Below, piece after piece: positions 17,568 through 27,132 of a stretch of 64,000 bases of DNA; the first letter of the stretch is position 1; every line of letters starts with the position of its first letter. The translations under genes were made by a program, and so were the position numbers. The stretch is from positions 62,001-126,000 of the forward strand of contig JVKJ01000004.1 in assembly GCA_001054945.1 (NCBI GenBank), given 5' to 3'. This DNA comes from Corynebacterium falsenii (GTDB lineage Bacteria > Actinomycetota > Actinomycetes > Mycobacteriales > Mycobacteriaceae). The notes below the pieces were generated by a model. It was not told where the DNA came from, did no database searches, and saw only the letters and a program-made list of their open reading frames with translations.

Positions 17568-17661
17568 ACCCCCTTGGGGCGGCTGAGAACTGAATAGCAC
17601 TGGAATGCGTTTAGCGACCTTGCGCCCCAAAACGACCGTTAATTTGGAAGGCCCACAACCC

Positions 17662-19092
17662 ATGAGCACTGCCACAACCGGCACCGGCACACATCGCGGC
17701 AAAGTAACCTCCACGGTGTTCGCCGTTGGCCTGATGCTGTTCTCCATGTTTTTCGGAGCTGGAAACCTCATCTTCCCGCCGATGCTCGGCGTTGAATCCG
17801 GGGAGCACTTCACCCCAGCCATCATCGGCTTTATTCTCACCGGTGTGGCCTTGCCCACAGTGACGATCATTGCGGTGGCTGTCTCCGGTTCCGGTGTGCG
17901 CGATCTCGCCAGCCGCGCGGGCGCGTGGTTTGGACTGGTCTTCAGCGTGGTCGCGTACCTGTCCATCGGTTCGCTGTACGCCATGCCACGCGCCGCGGCA
18001 ATCGGATACGAGCTGGGCATCGAGACCACCTTCGGCTTCTCCGGCGCTGGCTGGCGACTACTTTTCACCAGCATCTTCTTCGCTGTAGCTTTCGCGCTGG
18101 TCATCGTCCCCGGGACGGTGGCCGACTCCCTTGGAAAGATCTTGACGCCGATCCTGCTGGTTCTCATTGCGATCCTGGCGATCGTTGCGATCTCCAAGCT
18201 CCACGATCCGGCCATCCCAGCAACCGATGACTACACCAAGAACCCTCTGGTCGCGGGCATCTTGAAGGGGTACTTCACGATGGATTCCATCGCCGCTCTG
18301 GCCTTTGCGATCATCGTGGTCTCCAGCTTCAGCAGCCGTGGGATCACCAATCACCGGCAGATCGTGAAGCTGTGCACCATTGCAGCCGCACTGGCCGGCA
18401 CCTGCCTGCTGGTCGTGTACCTCGCACTCGGCTACATGGGCACCCGCATGCCTGACAAGGGCAGCTACTCCGATGGTGCGGAGCTGCTTGCGCGCGCTTC
18501 TGAGATCACCCTCGGAGGTGTCGGTAACTACATCTTCTCCGGCGTGGTTCTCCTGGCTTGCCTGACCACCGCCGTGGGCCTCATTGCAGCCTCCGCCTCC
18601 TTCTTTAACGAGCTCGTTCCTAAATTCAGCTATCGCACCTGGTCGATCGTGTTCACCCTGCTTGGCCTGACTGTGGCCAACCTCGGCCTAGAGCGCATCC
18701 TCTCGATTTCCGGCCCCGTCATCGGCCTGATCTACCCTCCGGCCATCGCCTTGATTGGCGTGACGATCCTGCACATGTTCGTCGGCAAGCTGAATATCCC
18801 GCTGACCTATCGAGTGGCGGTGACAGTCGCACTCATTTTCTCCGCCCTCGATCTGCTCACTCAGCTGGGTGCACCGATGGACGGGGTGAATAACGCCCTT
18901 GGTTTCATCCCGCTGTTCCAGGACGGCATGGGCTGGCTCATCCCGACGATTATTGCTGCTGCGATCGCCTTCGCCATCGATGCCAATCGCAATAAGCGCA
19001 GCAAGGAGGCCCTGGTCTCCGGCGAGATTGACGAGTCTCTGCAGCAGTCACCGGAAGATAGGGCTGCCCAAAACTCCACCACCCACGCTTAG
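17662..19092 (+). CDS. brnQ: Branched-chain amino acid carrier (LIVCS family)
   Basis: 476-residue symporter taking up Ile, Leu and Val with Na+ or H+, with about 12 hydrophobic helices. The N-terminal MLFSMFFGAGNLIFPPMLG is diagnostic of BrnQ. ATG 17662 has GGAAG upstream and puts the protein start a few residues before the first helix; the upstream in-frame ATG (17605) would add 19 residues not found in the family. The C-terminal tail is polar and acidic. It ends before a clear terminator. The unlinked position and the GlxR-like site suggest control by carbon status. Confidence 0.92.
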   Translation: MSTATTGTGTHRGKVTSTVFAVGLMLFSMFFGAGNLIFPPMLGVESGEHFTPAIIGFILTGVALPTVTIIAVAVSGSGVRDLASRAGAWFGLVFSVVAYLSIGSLYAMPRAAAIGYELGIETTFGFSGAGWRLLFTSIFFAVAFALVIVPGTVADSLGKILTPILLVLIAILAIVAISKLHDPAIPATDDYTKNPLVAGILKGYFTMDSIAALAFAIIVVSSFSSRGITNHRQIVKLCTIAAALAGTCLLVVYLALGYMGTRMPDKGSYSDGAELLARASEITLGGVGNYIFSGVVLLACLTTAVGLIAASASFFNELVPKFSYRTWSIVFTLLGLTVANLGLERILSISGPVIGLIYPPAIALIGVTILHMFVGKLNIPLTYRVAVTVALIFSALDLLTQLGAPMDGVNNALGFIPLFQDGMGWLIPTIIAAAIAFAIDANRNKRSKEALVSGEIDESLQQSPEDRAAQNSTTHA

Positions 19093-19161
19093 CTCACTTT
19101 TGAGACTGCCCGCGTAGTCTCTCCCCCCCCTTGCTGCGCAGGTCTCTCCACACAGCACCCC

Positions 19162-19187
19162 TCCCCCGTTTCGGCGGGGGATTTTTC
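19162..19187 (+). terminator. Terminator after brnQ
   Basis: Stem TCCCCCG/CGGGGGA (19162-19168 and 19175-19181) with a six-base loop, followed by TTTTTCT. Confidence 0.8.
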
Positions 19188-19228
19188 TATCTCGCGCAGC
19201 GAAGAACTTTTGCCCTTAAAGTTAATTT

Positions 19229-20719
19229 ATGCTGACTCGCCGTTTTGCTCCCGCGGTAGCCCTCGCTCTTGGCACCGCCTTCTTGGTAATCCCCGCCACC
19301 ACCCCAACTGCCCATGCCGAAGATTCGCTATACGACCGAGTCGAAGGCAGCGCCCGTGGGCTCGCTGATCTCGGAAGCGGTGAGGGCATGGCGGGCTCGC
19401 TGCCTAACTACGACCCGCAGGGTTTCTATGCTTCTCTGCCGGACACGGTCCACGGTCACCCGGGCGAAATCATCAAGACCCAGCCTTCGAATTTCGCCCT
19501 GGGGCTACCACTGTTGGATTGGACAGACAGTGACGCGACGAGGGTAGCGTATGTCAGCACCAACGCCAAGGGTGAGACGATGCCCATGACCGGCACCGTT
19601 TTTACTTCCAGCGCCCCCTGGAAGGGGCAGGGCCCGCGACCGCTGCTGACGGTAGCGCCGGGGACTCAGGGGTCCGGAGACGTGTGCTCCCCGGGGAAGC
19701 TCACGGTGTGGGGCGTGGAGTACGAGGCCGCCCCGGTCGCAGCTGCCCTCGCGCGCGGGTGGAATGTTGCGCTCACCGACCTCGCTGGACTGGGGACGCC
19801 AACGCAACACACCTATATGAACCGCGCTGATCAAGCCAATGCCACATTGGATATGGCTCGCGCAGCGATCGCGCTGGACAAGTCCAGCATCACAAAGGAC
19901 TCACCGGTGGCGACGTGGGGTTACTCCCAAGGCGGTGGAGCATCTGCCGCAGCGATGGAGATGGCACCGACTTATGCCCCGGAGGTCAACCTGGTCGCCG
20001 GCTACGCCGGCGGCATTCCCGCTGACCTGGGGATCACCGCTAAGGGGATCGACAATATGCCCCTAGCTGCGGCAATGGGGTACGTGATGAATGGGATGCT
20101 GGAGCGCCACCCCGAGATGCGAGAGGCGCTGATGGCGCAGATGAACGACAAGGGCGCACAACTGCTTGAGGAGACAAAGGACGAGTGCCTCACCGATTCG
20201 CTGCTGCGGCATTCGTTCCAGGATTCGCGCGAGTTAACGAAGAACGGCAAGTCAATCTCTGAGCTCATGGAGTTGGAGCCGTTCAAGAGCTGGATCGCGG
20301 AGCAAAAGATCGGGAACCGCCCGCCAAAAGTACCGGTGTACGTCGGGCACGGTACTCAGGACGACACGATCCCCGTCGAGCAGTCACGGCAACTGGCCCG
20401 CCAATGGTGCACCGGCGGTACCAAGGTGTTCTATCAGGAACATGACCTGCCATCCGTTGGGCCACTGGTTGACCACATGGCTCCGATGTTCACTCACCTG
20501 ATGCCAGCATTGGACTGGTTGGAAAAGGTAGTGAACGGAAGCGAGTACCCGCTCAGCGACTGTGGTTCTCTGCCCACGGGTGACGAGCCCACGGGATTCG
20601 AGGGAAATGGCTCGACCCGCGGGTCTTTGGAGACCGGCCTGGAGACATCACAGGACGGGATTCCCGGTTCTCGGGATGGCCTCGCCGAGGGATCGCACGA
20701 CCCCCACCTCCGCCACTAG
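19229..20719 (+). CDS. Secretory triacylglycerol lipase (LIP family)
   Basis: 496 residues with a Sec signal peptide (Arg-rich start, Ala/Leu core, cleavage near AHA-ED at residue 30). The alpha/beta-hydrolase has nucleophile Ser in GYSQGGG, Asp in GHGTQDDTIP and His in LVDHMAP. CSPG and later Cys residues may make disulfides. This matches the secreted LIP lipases, used by lipid-requiring skin and clinical corynebacteria to free fatty acids from host lipids. The last 60 residues are low-complexity Gly/Ser/Glu/Asp with repeated ETG and DG units, outside the usual family end. It begins 42 bp after the brnQ terminator. Confidence 0.9.
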   Translation: MLTRRFAPAVALALGTAFLVIPATTPTAHAEDSLYDRVEGSARGLADLGSGEGMAGSLPNYDPQGFYASLPDTVHGHPGEIIKTQPSNFALGLPLLDWTDSDATRVAYVSTNAKGETMPMTGTVFTSSAPWKGQGPRPLLTVAPGTQGSGDVCSPGKLTVWGVEYEAAPVAAALARGWNVALTDLAGLGTPTQHTYMNRADQANATLDMARAAIALDKSSITKDSPVATWGYSQGGGASAAAMEMAPTYAPEVNLVAGYAGGIPADLGITAKGIDNMPLAAAMGYVMNGMLERHPEMREALMAQMNDKGAQLLEETKDECLTDSLLRHSFQDSRELTKNGKSISELMELEPFKSWIAEQKIGNRPPKVPVYVGHGTQDDTIPVEQSRQLARQWCTGGTKVFYQEHDLPSVGPLVDHMAPMFTHLMPALDWLEKVVNGSEYPLSDCGSLPTGDEPTGFEGNGSTRGSLETGLETSQDGIPGSRDGLAEGSHDPHLRH

Positions 20720-20780
20720 CTCCAAATGGCTCTCACAGGGGTCACAGATCGGATCTAACCCCCTACCGGAAAGCTCAACC

Positions 20781-20817
20781 GCACGGCGGCAGCGCCTAGT
20801 CACACTGCCGCCCGTGC
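20781..20817. terminator. Candidate two-way terminator between lipase gene and clpC
   Basis: GCACGGCGGCAG at 20781-20792 pairs with the complementary CTGCCGCCCGTGC at 20805-20817 with one bulged base. It lies between two convergent stops. The T-run is poor on both sides. Confidence 0.45.
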
Positions 20818-20826
20818 TTGGTCTCG

Positions 20827-23520
20827 CTACCTCCAGTTGTTCTCTTCAGAATCTGCGGTCTCATCGGACGCAGCAGCGTGATCAGATCCTGTGGAATCGG
20901 CATCCCCATCTTCGGGGACTGACCGGGTGGCTGCGTGGGTCACCTGGTCTTGCGCCTCGTCGGCAGCGGTGTGTTCCTCGTGCTCTGGCTCAGGCTTCGG
21001 CTTGGAGCAGAACACAAACTTGGCATCTTCACCGCTGGATTCGCCGTCCCAATTCTCCACATCGACCGTGACAATTTCTCCGGCGCTGACCTCGCCGAAG
21101 AGAATCTTCTCGGACAGCTGATCCTCGATGTCCCGCTGGATGGCGCGGCGCAGCGGTCGCGCACCGAGGACTGGATCGAAGCCGCGCTTGGCCAGGAGGT
21201 TCTTGGCCTTCTCGCTGAGCTCGATGTCCATGTCCTTTTGGCGCAGGGCTGCTGTGACGCGCTGCAGGAGCAGGTCCACCATCTCCACGATTTGCTCACG
21301 GGTGAGCTGGTGGAAGACGACCACATCGTCGATACGGTTGAGGAACTCCGGACGGAAGTGCTTCTTCAGCTCGTCATTGACCTTGTCCTTCATCCGGGCG
21401 TACTGGGTGTCTTCATCCATCTCGCCGGAGCTGGAGAAGCCCATCCCCACGGCCTTGGAAATATCCTTCGTCCCCAGGTTGGAGGTGAAGATCAGCACGG
21501 TGTTCTTGAAGTCCACCACGCGCCCCTGACCATCAGTCAGACGCCCGTCTTCCAGCACCTGCAACAAGGTGTTGTAGATCTCGGAGTGAGCCTTCTCGAT
21601 CTCGTCGAACAGCACCACGCTGAAGGGCTTCCGACGGACCTTCTCTGTGAGCTGGCCACCCTCGTCGTAACCCACATATCCCGGAGGCGCACCGAACAGG
21701 CGAGAGGCGGTGAACTTATCGTGGAATTCGCCCATGTCGATTTGGATGAGGGCATCGTCATCGCCGAAGAGGAACTCTGCCAGGGCCTTGGACAGCTCCG
21801 TCTTACCGACACCGGATGGGCCGGCGAAGATGAAGGAACCGGAGGGGCGCTTGGGGTCCTTCAGCCCGGCGCGGGTGCGGCGGATGGCGCGAGAGACGGC
21901 CTTGACGGCATCGTTTTGCCCGATGATGCGCTTGTGCAGCTCGTCTTCCATGCGCAGCAGGCGGGAGGACTCCTCTTCCGTGAGTTTGAACACGGGGATG
22001 CCGGTCCAATTGCCCAGGACCTCCGCGATCTGTTCCTCACCGACCTCGGAGATCTCATCCAGTTCACCGGCGCGCCACGCCTTTTCCTTCTCCGCGCGCT
22101 CTTCGCCCAGCTTGCGCTCGTCATCTCGAAGCGCAGCTGCCTTCTCAAAGTCTTGATCGTCGATCGCGGCTTCCTTCTTGCGGCGGACTTCCGTGATCTT
22201 GTCGTCGACTTCCTGGATGGACTTCGGGGCCGTGAGGCGCTTGATGCGCATGCGAGCACCCGCCTCGTCGATGAGGTCCACGGCCTTATCCGGGAGGAAG
22301 CGATCGTTGATGTAGCGATCGGCCAGTTGTGCCGCAGCCGCCAACGCGCCATCCGTGATGGACACGCGGTGATGCTGCTCGTAGCGGTCGCGTAGCCCCT
22401 TCAGAATCTCGATGGTGTGCTCCACAGAGGGCTCTGGCACCTGAACAGGCTGGAAACGACGCTCCAGCGCAGCGTCCTTTTCGATGTGCTTCTTGTACTC
22501 ATCGAGGGTCGTCGCACCGATGGTCTGAAGCTCACCACGGGCCAGCTTCGGCTTCAGGATGGAGGCAGCATCGATGGCGCCTTCGGCAGCACCGGCCCCC
22601 ACCAAGGTGTGGATCTCGTCGATAAACAAGATGATGTCCCCGCGCTGGTTGATCTCCTTGAGCACCTTCTTCAGGCGTTCCTCGAAGTCACCGCGGTAGC
22701 GGGAACCAGCCACCAAAGAACCCAGATCCAGGGAGTACAGCTGCTTATCGCGCAGCGTCTCCGGGACCTTGTTGTTCACAATGTCCAGCGCCAGCCCCTC
22801 GACCACGGCGGTCTTACCCACACCGGGCTCACCGATGAGGACCGGGTTGTTCTTGGTGCGGCGGGACAGGACCTGCATCACGCGCTCGATTTCCTTCTCA
22901 CGCCCGACAACTGGGTCCAACTTGCCGTCCTTCGCGGCTTGGGTCAGGTTGCGTCCAAATTGATCCAGCACGAGGGAGTTGGACTTCTGCCCCATCTTCG
23001 GGCCGCTGGAATCCCCTCCGGAGCCCACGCCAGCTCCGGCTGTCGCCGGCTGGTCGGGAGCTTCCTCATGCTCACCGCTACCTTCGTAGCCGGACAGCAG
23101 CTGGATAACCTGCTGACGCACGCGAGCCAGGTCTGCACCCAGCTTGACCAGCACCTGGGCTGCCACGCCTTCACCCTCGCGGATCAAACCGAGCAGGATG
23201 TGCTCCGTTCCGATGTACTTGTGGCCCAGTTGCAGCGCCTCTCGCAGCGCGAGTTCCAGGACCTTCTTGGCGCGCGGGGTAAAGGGGATGTAACCACTCG
23301 GTGGGTGGCCACCGGAGCCGATAATCTCCTTGACCTCCTGGCGGACATCCTTGAGGGAGATGCCCAAGGATTCAAGGGATTTCGCCGCTACCCCTTCACC
23401 CTCCTGAATGAGCCCGAGCAGGATGTGCTCCGTTCCGATGTAGTTGTGGTTCAGCGCGCGGGCCTCTTCCTGTGCCAGGACTACGACGCGCCGCGCACGA
23501 TCGGTGAACCTCTCAAACAT
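20827..23520 (-). CDS. clpC: ATP-dependent Clp protease ATPase subunit ClpC
   Basis: 897-residue Hsp100 unfoldase feeding ClpP. In order: two Clp-N repeats (both with [11 protein letters not shown]), AAA-1 with Walker [14 protein letters not shown], a UVR/middle region ([13 protein letters not shown]), AAA-2 with [13 protein letters not shown], and the D2-small domain. ATG 23520 gives the standard [10 protein letters not shown] start with GAGGGAG upstream; earlier in-frame Met codons lie in the promoter region. After the core there is an acidic tail of about 60 residues rich in Glu, Asp, Ala and His. A ClgR-like box lies about 210 bp upstream. Confidence 0.96.
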   Translation of the reverse strand: MFERFTDRARRVVVLAQEEARALNHNYIGTEHILLGLIQEGEGVAAKSLESLGISLKDVRQEVKEIIGSGGHPPSGYIPFTPRAKKVLELALREALQLGHKYIGTEHILLGLIREGEGVAAQVLVKLGADLARVRQQVIQLLSGYEGSGEHEEAPDQPATAGAGVGSGGDSSGPKMGQKSNSLVLDQFGRNLTQAAKDGKLDPVVGREKEIERVMQVLSRRTKNNPVLIGEPGVGKTAVVEGLALDIVNNKVPETLRDKQLYSLDLGSLVAGSRYRGDFEERLKKVLKEINQRGDIILFIDEIHTLVGAGAAEGAIDAASILKPKLARGELQTIGATTLDEYKKHIEKDAALERRFQPVQVPEPSVEHTIEILKGLRDRYEQHHRVSITDGALAAAAQLADRYINDRFLPDKAVDLIDEAGARMRIKRLTAPKSIQEVDDKITEVRRKKEAAIDDQDFEKAAALRDDERKLGEERAEKEKAWRAGELDEISEVGEEQIAEVLGNWTGIPVFKLTEEESSRLLRMEDELHKRIIGQNDAVKAVSRAIRRTRAGLKDPKRPSGSFIFAGPSGVGKTELSKALAEFLFGDDDALIQIDMGEFHDKFTASRLFGAPPGYVGYDEGGQLTEKVRRKPFSVVLFDEIEKAHSEIYNTLLQVLEDGRLTDGQGRVVDFKNTVLIFTSNLGTKDISKAVGMGFSSSGEMDEDTQYARMKDKVNDELKKHFRPEFLNRIDDVVVFHQLTREQIVEMVDLLLQRVTAALRQKDMDIELSEKAKNLLAKRGFDPVLGARPLRRAIQRDIEDQLSEKILFGEVSAGEIVTVDVENWDGESSGEDAKFVFCSKPKPEPEHEEHTAADEAQDQVTHAATRSVPEDGDADSTGSDHAAASDETADSEENNWR

Positions 23521-23725
23521 GGTTTCTCCCTCTCGTATTGGGTTTCTATTCGCCCAGTGGGTTCGGTCTTTGCCTACCCTATCGGTCGAGGTAGACAACT
23601 CACATTGCCTTTGATGTAACTCCTCGCCTTCCATAGTTATTTCAGACGCCACGCACTCACCCCATCACAGCAAAACCGCAGCGTATGGCTTATTTTTAGG
23701 TTGTTAAACACAGCAATTCCGGGCC

Positions 23726-23743
23726 TGTACGCCCACAGCGAAC
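23726..23743. promoter_or_regulatory. ClgR-box candidate upstream of clpC
   Basis: TGTACGCCCACAGCGAAC fits every position of the C. glutamicum ClgR consensus as I remember it (WNNWCGCYNANRGCGWWS). ClgR activates clpC and clpP1P2 there. Confidence 0.6.
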
Positions 23744-23843
23744 GACTGGCCGTGGCTCGAAAAAGTGGCCCTTTTCCGTAGCTTCGAATCGCGCGCAAAT
23801 ATTTATGTTCCTATCCCAACAAAAGTTCCACCCATGCCAGTAA

Positions 23844-23859
23844 TGTGAACTGCGTTACA
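23844..23859. promoter_or_regulatory. GlxR binding-site candidate upstream of acyl-CoA synthetase gene
   Basis: TGTGAACTGCGTTACA matches TGTGA-N6-TCACA at 9 of 10 fixed positions, 141 bp before the likely start codon. It would link fatty acid activation to cAMP control. Confidence 0.45.
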
Positions 23860-23999
23860 GAAATTTTTGCATGTTGAATTCTGATCACTGAACGACGGTG
23901 GGTGGCGTCCACACCTGTGGGTTCCACCCCACTACCGAAACGAACACTGACCCCTCAACCGAAAGCGCCCGCGGATCGCCCCGCGAGACAGGAGCAACT

Positions 24000-25814
24000 G
24001 TGACTGCCACCTCCTCCGAAGCGAATGCCACCTCACCCAACACTCCCGAGGCGCGAATGCCGCGCGCAGGCGCAGTGCTGAGAAAGGCCGGTGCCCAGGT
24101 GAATCAGCTGAGCACGCTGGCTCGTGGCACCCTCCCGCTGTTTAGGTCCGGAGTGCTGGGAGGCATGGGCATCGGGGCGGCGGCAAAGTCCGTACGCGGA
24201 ATCTATCAGTGGGAATTCCTCCCGGCGGGGCTATTGGCTCTGGGCGCCGCCCGCGATCCCTTCCACACCGCCATCATCGATGACGCCGGCTCGATGACCT
24301 ATTCCGAACTGCATGAACAAACCAACACATTGGCGCAAGCCCTGTTTCGGACGGGCGTGAGAGAGCGGGATCGGATCGCCGTACTCTGCCGCAACCATCG
24401 GGGACTGATCCTGGCGCTGTGCGCCCACGGGCGGCTGGGCACGGACATCATCATGATGAACACCGGTGCCTCCGCCCATCAAACACGATCCGTCCTGCGT
24501 GAGCAGAAGGCCGACTTGCTGTTTATCGATGAGGAGTTCCTGCCGCTGCTCCCTGAGGGCTTCGACGAGTGTCCCGTCGTGATCGCTTGGGAACACGGGG
24601 ATACGAATGGGTTGACCAGGGAGGCGGAAGAGGATCTCCCTTTGGCCTCCAACGTGGCCGAATCCATTGCCACGGGTGGATATGCACATCGAAGTGATGA
24701 CTGGCCCTCACTGAATGAGGTGCTTCGCACCACGCCGAGCAATCTCAGCATCCCCTCCCGACCGCGACGCGGGCGCACCATCATTCTGACTTCCGGCACC
24801 ACTGGCACGCCCAAGGGCGCACGGCGCCCTGAACCTCGGACTTACCTGCCCGCCTCCAGCATCATGAGCCGGATTCCCCTCCGCCATCACCGTGGCATCT
24901 ATATGGCGGCACCCATGTTCCACACTTGGGGCTTTGCGAATATTCAGTTGGCGATGGCCCTGCGCGGCACGATGATCATGCAGCGCCGATTCAGCGCGAA
25001 AGCGGCGGTGCAGTTGATCGAGAAGAACCGGCCGTATGCCATCGCCATCGTGCCCACGATGCTGCGGCGGATCCTGGCAGAGGTACCGGAGGGATTCTGC
25101 CCCGGCACGCAGGTGATCGCGGCCAGCGGCGAGGCGCTACCGCCGCGACTGATTGAACAGACTCGCGAGAAATTCGGCGATGTGCTGTACAACCTGTACG
25201 GATCGACGGAAGTCAGCTGGGCAACCATCGCCACCCCAGAGGAATTGCGGGAGCATCCACGCACCGCAGGTCAGCCACCTTTCGCAACGACAATCAAGAT
25301 CCTCGATGACGACGGCCACGAATGTCCCGAGGGCACCATCGGCCATATTTACGTGGGCAATGACATGCTGTTTGAGGGCTATACCCGCCCAGGGTCAGAC
25401 AAAGCGATTGTGGAGGGCCTGGTCTCCACGGGAGATTTGGGCTATTTCGACGACGGACTGATGTACGTTGCCGGCCGTAGCGATGACATGGTGGTCTCCG
25501 GTGGCGAGAACGTTTATCCCCAGGAGACAGAAGACATTGTCACCTCTATGGAGGAGGTCCGGGAGGCTGCCGTTCGCGGGGTAGACCACCCGCAATTCGG
25601 CCAGGCGCTGTGTGCCTGGGTCGTGCTTCATGAGGAAGCAAACGGGGAACGGGTGACCACGGATGCGGAGCGGGCCGCATTCCAGGAAAAGGTGAAGGCC
25701 AGGGTCAAACAGACCCTGGCTCGTCACAATGTCCCGCAGCAGTACGTGTACCTGCGGAAGCTGCCGCGGAATGCGGTCGGGAAGGTTGTCCCGCGGGAGT
25801 TGCCGCAGCCTTAA
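24000..25814 (+). CDS. fadD: Fatty acyl-CoA synthetase (FadD-like, AMP-forming)
   Basis: 604-residue ANL-superfamily enzyme. The P-loop is ILTSGTTGTPKGA, A5 is NLYGSTEVSWA, A7 is STGDLGYFDDG, A8 is GRSDDMVVSGGENVYPQE, and the catalytic Lys is in NAVGKVVP. It activates a carboxylic acid, probably a fatty acid, as acyl-AMP and then CoA. GTG 24000 has AGGAG upstream; the longer frame begins in the control region. The first 100 residues include a moderately hydrophobic, basic segment that may touch the membrane. Convergent to it lie two acyl-CoA dehydrogenase genes, so the cluster suggests fatty acid breakdown. Chain length cannot be read from the sequence. Confidence 0.9.
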   Translation: MTATSSEANATSPNTPEARMPRAGAVLRKAGAQVNQLSTLARGTLPLFRSGVLGGMGIGAAAKSVRGIYQWEFLPAGLLALGAARDPFHTAIIDDAGSMTYSELHEQTNTLAQALFRTGVRERDRIAVLCRNHRGLILALCAHGRLGTDIIMMNTGASAHQTRSVLREQKADLLFIDEEFLPLLPEGFDECPVVIAWEHGDTNGLTREAEEDLPLASNVAESIATGGYAHRSDDWPSLNEVLRTTPSNLSIPSRPRRGRTIILTSGTTGTPKGARRPEPRTYLPASSIMSRIPLRHHRGIYMAAPMFHTWGFANIQLAMALRGTMIMQRRFSAKAAVQLIEKNRPYAIAIVPTMLRRILAEVPEGFCPGTQVIAASGEALPPRLIEQTREKFGDVLYNLYGSTEVSWATIATPEELREHPRTAGQPPFATTIKILDDDGHECPEGTIGHIYVGNDMLFEGYTRPGSDKAIVEGLVSTGDLGYFDDGLMYVAGRSDDMVVSGGENVYPQETEDIVTSMEEVREAAVRGVDHPQFGQALCAWVVLHEEANGERVTTDAERAAFQEKVKARVKQTLARHNVPQQYVYLRKLPRNAVGKVVPRELPQP

Positions 25815-25862
25815 ACATTTCAGGCCGGGCCCCTCCCCCCCGGGGGACGGTGCGGTGTAGAA

Positions 25863-27074
25863 CTACTTCAACTGGGCGGAGGACAAGCCCAGTTCGCGGC
25901 GCGCCACGATGAGCTGCTGGATCTGCTGGGTGCCCTCAAAGATGTCGAGGATCTTGGAGTCACGAGCCCACTTCTCCAGCAGGTCGCGCTCGGAGTATCC
26001 GTAGGCGCCAGCCATCTCCACAGCGCGCAGGGTCAGGTCTGTCGCCGTACGGCCGGCCTTTGCCTTGGACTCGGAGGCTTCCTTGGAATTCGGAATCTTG
26101 TTATCGGCCATCCAGCCAGCGCGCATCGTCAGCAGGTAGGCGGCCTCCCAATCGGATTCCAGGCGGATGAACTCGGCCGCAGCGGCCGGCTGGTTCCAGG
26201 TGGGGGCATCATAATCGATCACCACGCCGGCGTCCGTAAGAATCTCGCGCAACTTCTCCAGGGCGGCGCGGGCGACACCCACGGCCATTCCTGCGACCAG
26301 CGGGCGGGTGTTGTCGAAGGTCGCCATGACCCCGCCGAAGCCCTTCTTGGTATCCACTTCAGGGGAACCCAGGAGGTTCTCCTTCGGGATGCGGACGTTG
26401 TCCAGGATGAAGTGCGCTGTGTCGGAGGAGCGGATACCTAGCTTGTGCTCGAGGCGGACAAGTTCGAAGCCGGGGGTGTCACGCGGGACGACAAAGGACT
26501 TGATGGCGGCGCGCCCAGCGGACTTGTCCACGGAGGCCCACACGACCACGTGGGTGCAGCGCTCGCCGGCGGTGACGAAGATCTTTTCGCCATTGAGCAC
26601 GTACTCGTCACCATCGAGCTTGGCGGTGGCGGCGACGGCGGCGGAGTCCGAACCGAACTGCGGTTCCGTGATGGCCATGGCGGCCCAGATCTTGCCGAAG
26701 CTTTCCAGCTGCTCGTCATTGGCGACGGCGGCGACGGCCGCGTTGCCCAAGCCCTGATACGGGATGGACAGGGTGAGTCCCACGTCGCCCCAGCACAGTT
26801 CGGTGACGTTGAGGATGGAGGCCATGTTGCCACCGTTCTTCACGCCGTCGCGCTGCTTCTTCTTGCTGTCAGCCCGACCGCCGGTGGCACCGGCCATGCT
26901 CTGGCCCCCGTCGCTCATGCCCTCAACGAGGGAGGCCATGGTGTCCAGTTCAACGGGGCGCTCGTGCTCGGCGAGGTCGTACTTGCGGGAGATGGGGCGG
27001 AAGATTTCAGCGGCGGCCTGGTGAGCCTGGTTCACGCCCGCCTTCAGACGCTTGGGAAGTTCAAGATTAATCAT
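25863..27074 (-). CDS. Acyl-CoA dehydrogenase (FadE-like), catalytic-type subunit
   Basis: 403-residue flavoprotein that oxidises acyl-CoA at C2-C3. The FAD/substrate motifs AMAITEPQFGSDSAA and FVTAGERCTH are present, as is the C-terminal region AGAYGYSERDLLEKWARDSK. The active-site Glu is kept in DIFEGTQQIQ. ATG 27074 has AGAGGAAA upstream; the longer frame is a shadow. The gene starts 58 bp after the stop of a second dehydrogenase gene on the same strand, so they form one operon. The pair resembles the two-subunit dehydrogenases of actinobacteria. Confidence 0.9.
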   Translation of the reverse strand: MINLELPKRLKAGVNQAHQAAAEIFRPISRKYDLAEHERPVELDTMASLVEGMSDGGQSMAGATGGRADSKKKQRDGVKNGGNMASILNVTELCWGDVGLTLSIPYQGLGNAAVAAVANDEQLESFGKIWAAMAITEPQFGSDSAAVAATAKLDGDEYVLNGEKIFVTAGERCTHVVVWASVDKSAGRAAIKSFVVPRDTPGFELVRLEHKLGIRSSDTAHFILDNVRIPKENLLGSPEVDTKKGFGGVMATFDNTRPLVAGMAVGVARAALEKLREILTDAGVVIDYDAPTWNQPAAAAEFIRLESDWEAAYLLTMRAGWMADNKIPNSKEASESKAKAGRTATDLTLRAVEMAGAYGYSERDLLEKWARDSKILDIFEGTQQIQQLIVARRELGLSSAQLK

Positions 27075-27132
27075 GATCTTTTCCTCTGGGGTTTTCGGAA
27101 GTGTGTGCTTGTGCTTGTCGTATGGCGGGTTG

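Larger units (their letters stand above)
17331..17661. other. 331-bp intergenic region between mutY and brnQ
   Basis: No gene is supported. It holds three TGAATGC-N2-AG direct repeats (17387-17457), a GlxR-like site (17552-17567), and an 8-bp inverted pair TTGGGGCG/CGCCCCAA (17574-17581 and 17623-17630) that could fold a 41-base loop in the brnQ leader. A short minus-strand frame at 17341-17526 has no ribosome site and looks random. Confidence 0.6.
23521..23999. other. 479-bp divergent control region between clpC and acyl-CoA synthetase gene
   Basis: No gene is supported. It contains a ClgR-type box (23726-23743) on the clpC side and a GlxR-like site (23844-23859) on the acyl-CoA synthetase side. 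It is more A+T-rich than the genes around it from about 23680 to 23885. Confidence 0.6.

Noticed and set aside
20935..22395. Long plus-strand open frame opposite clpC (486 codons)
   Set aside because: It mirrors the clpC codons in a G+C-rich gene, has no ribosome site and an unnatural Leu/His/Val-rich composition.
25815..25862. Terminator between fadD and the dehydrogenase gene
   Set aside because: There are C and G runs that could pair, but no convincing stem-loop with a T-run on either strand.
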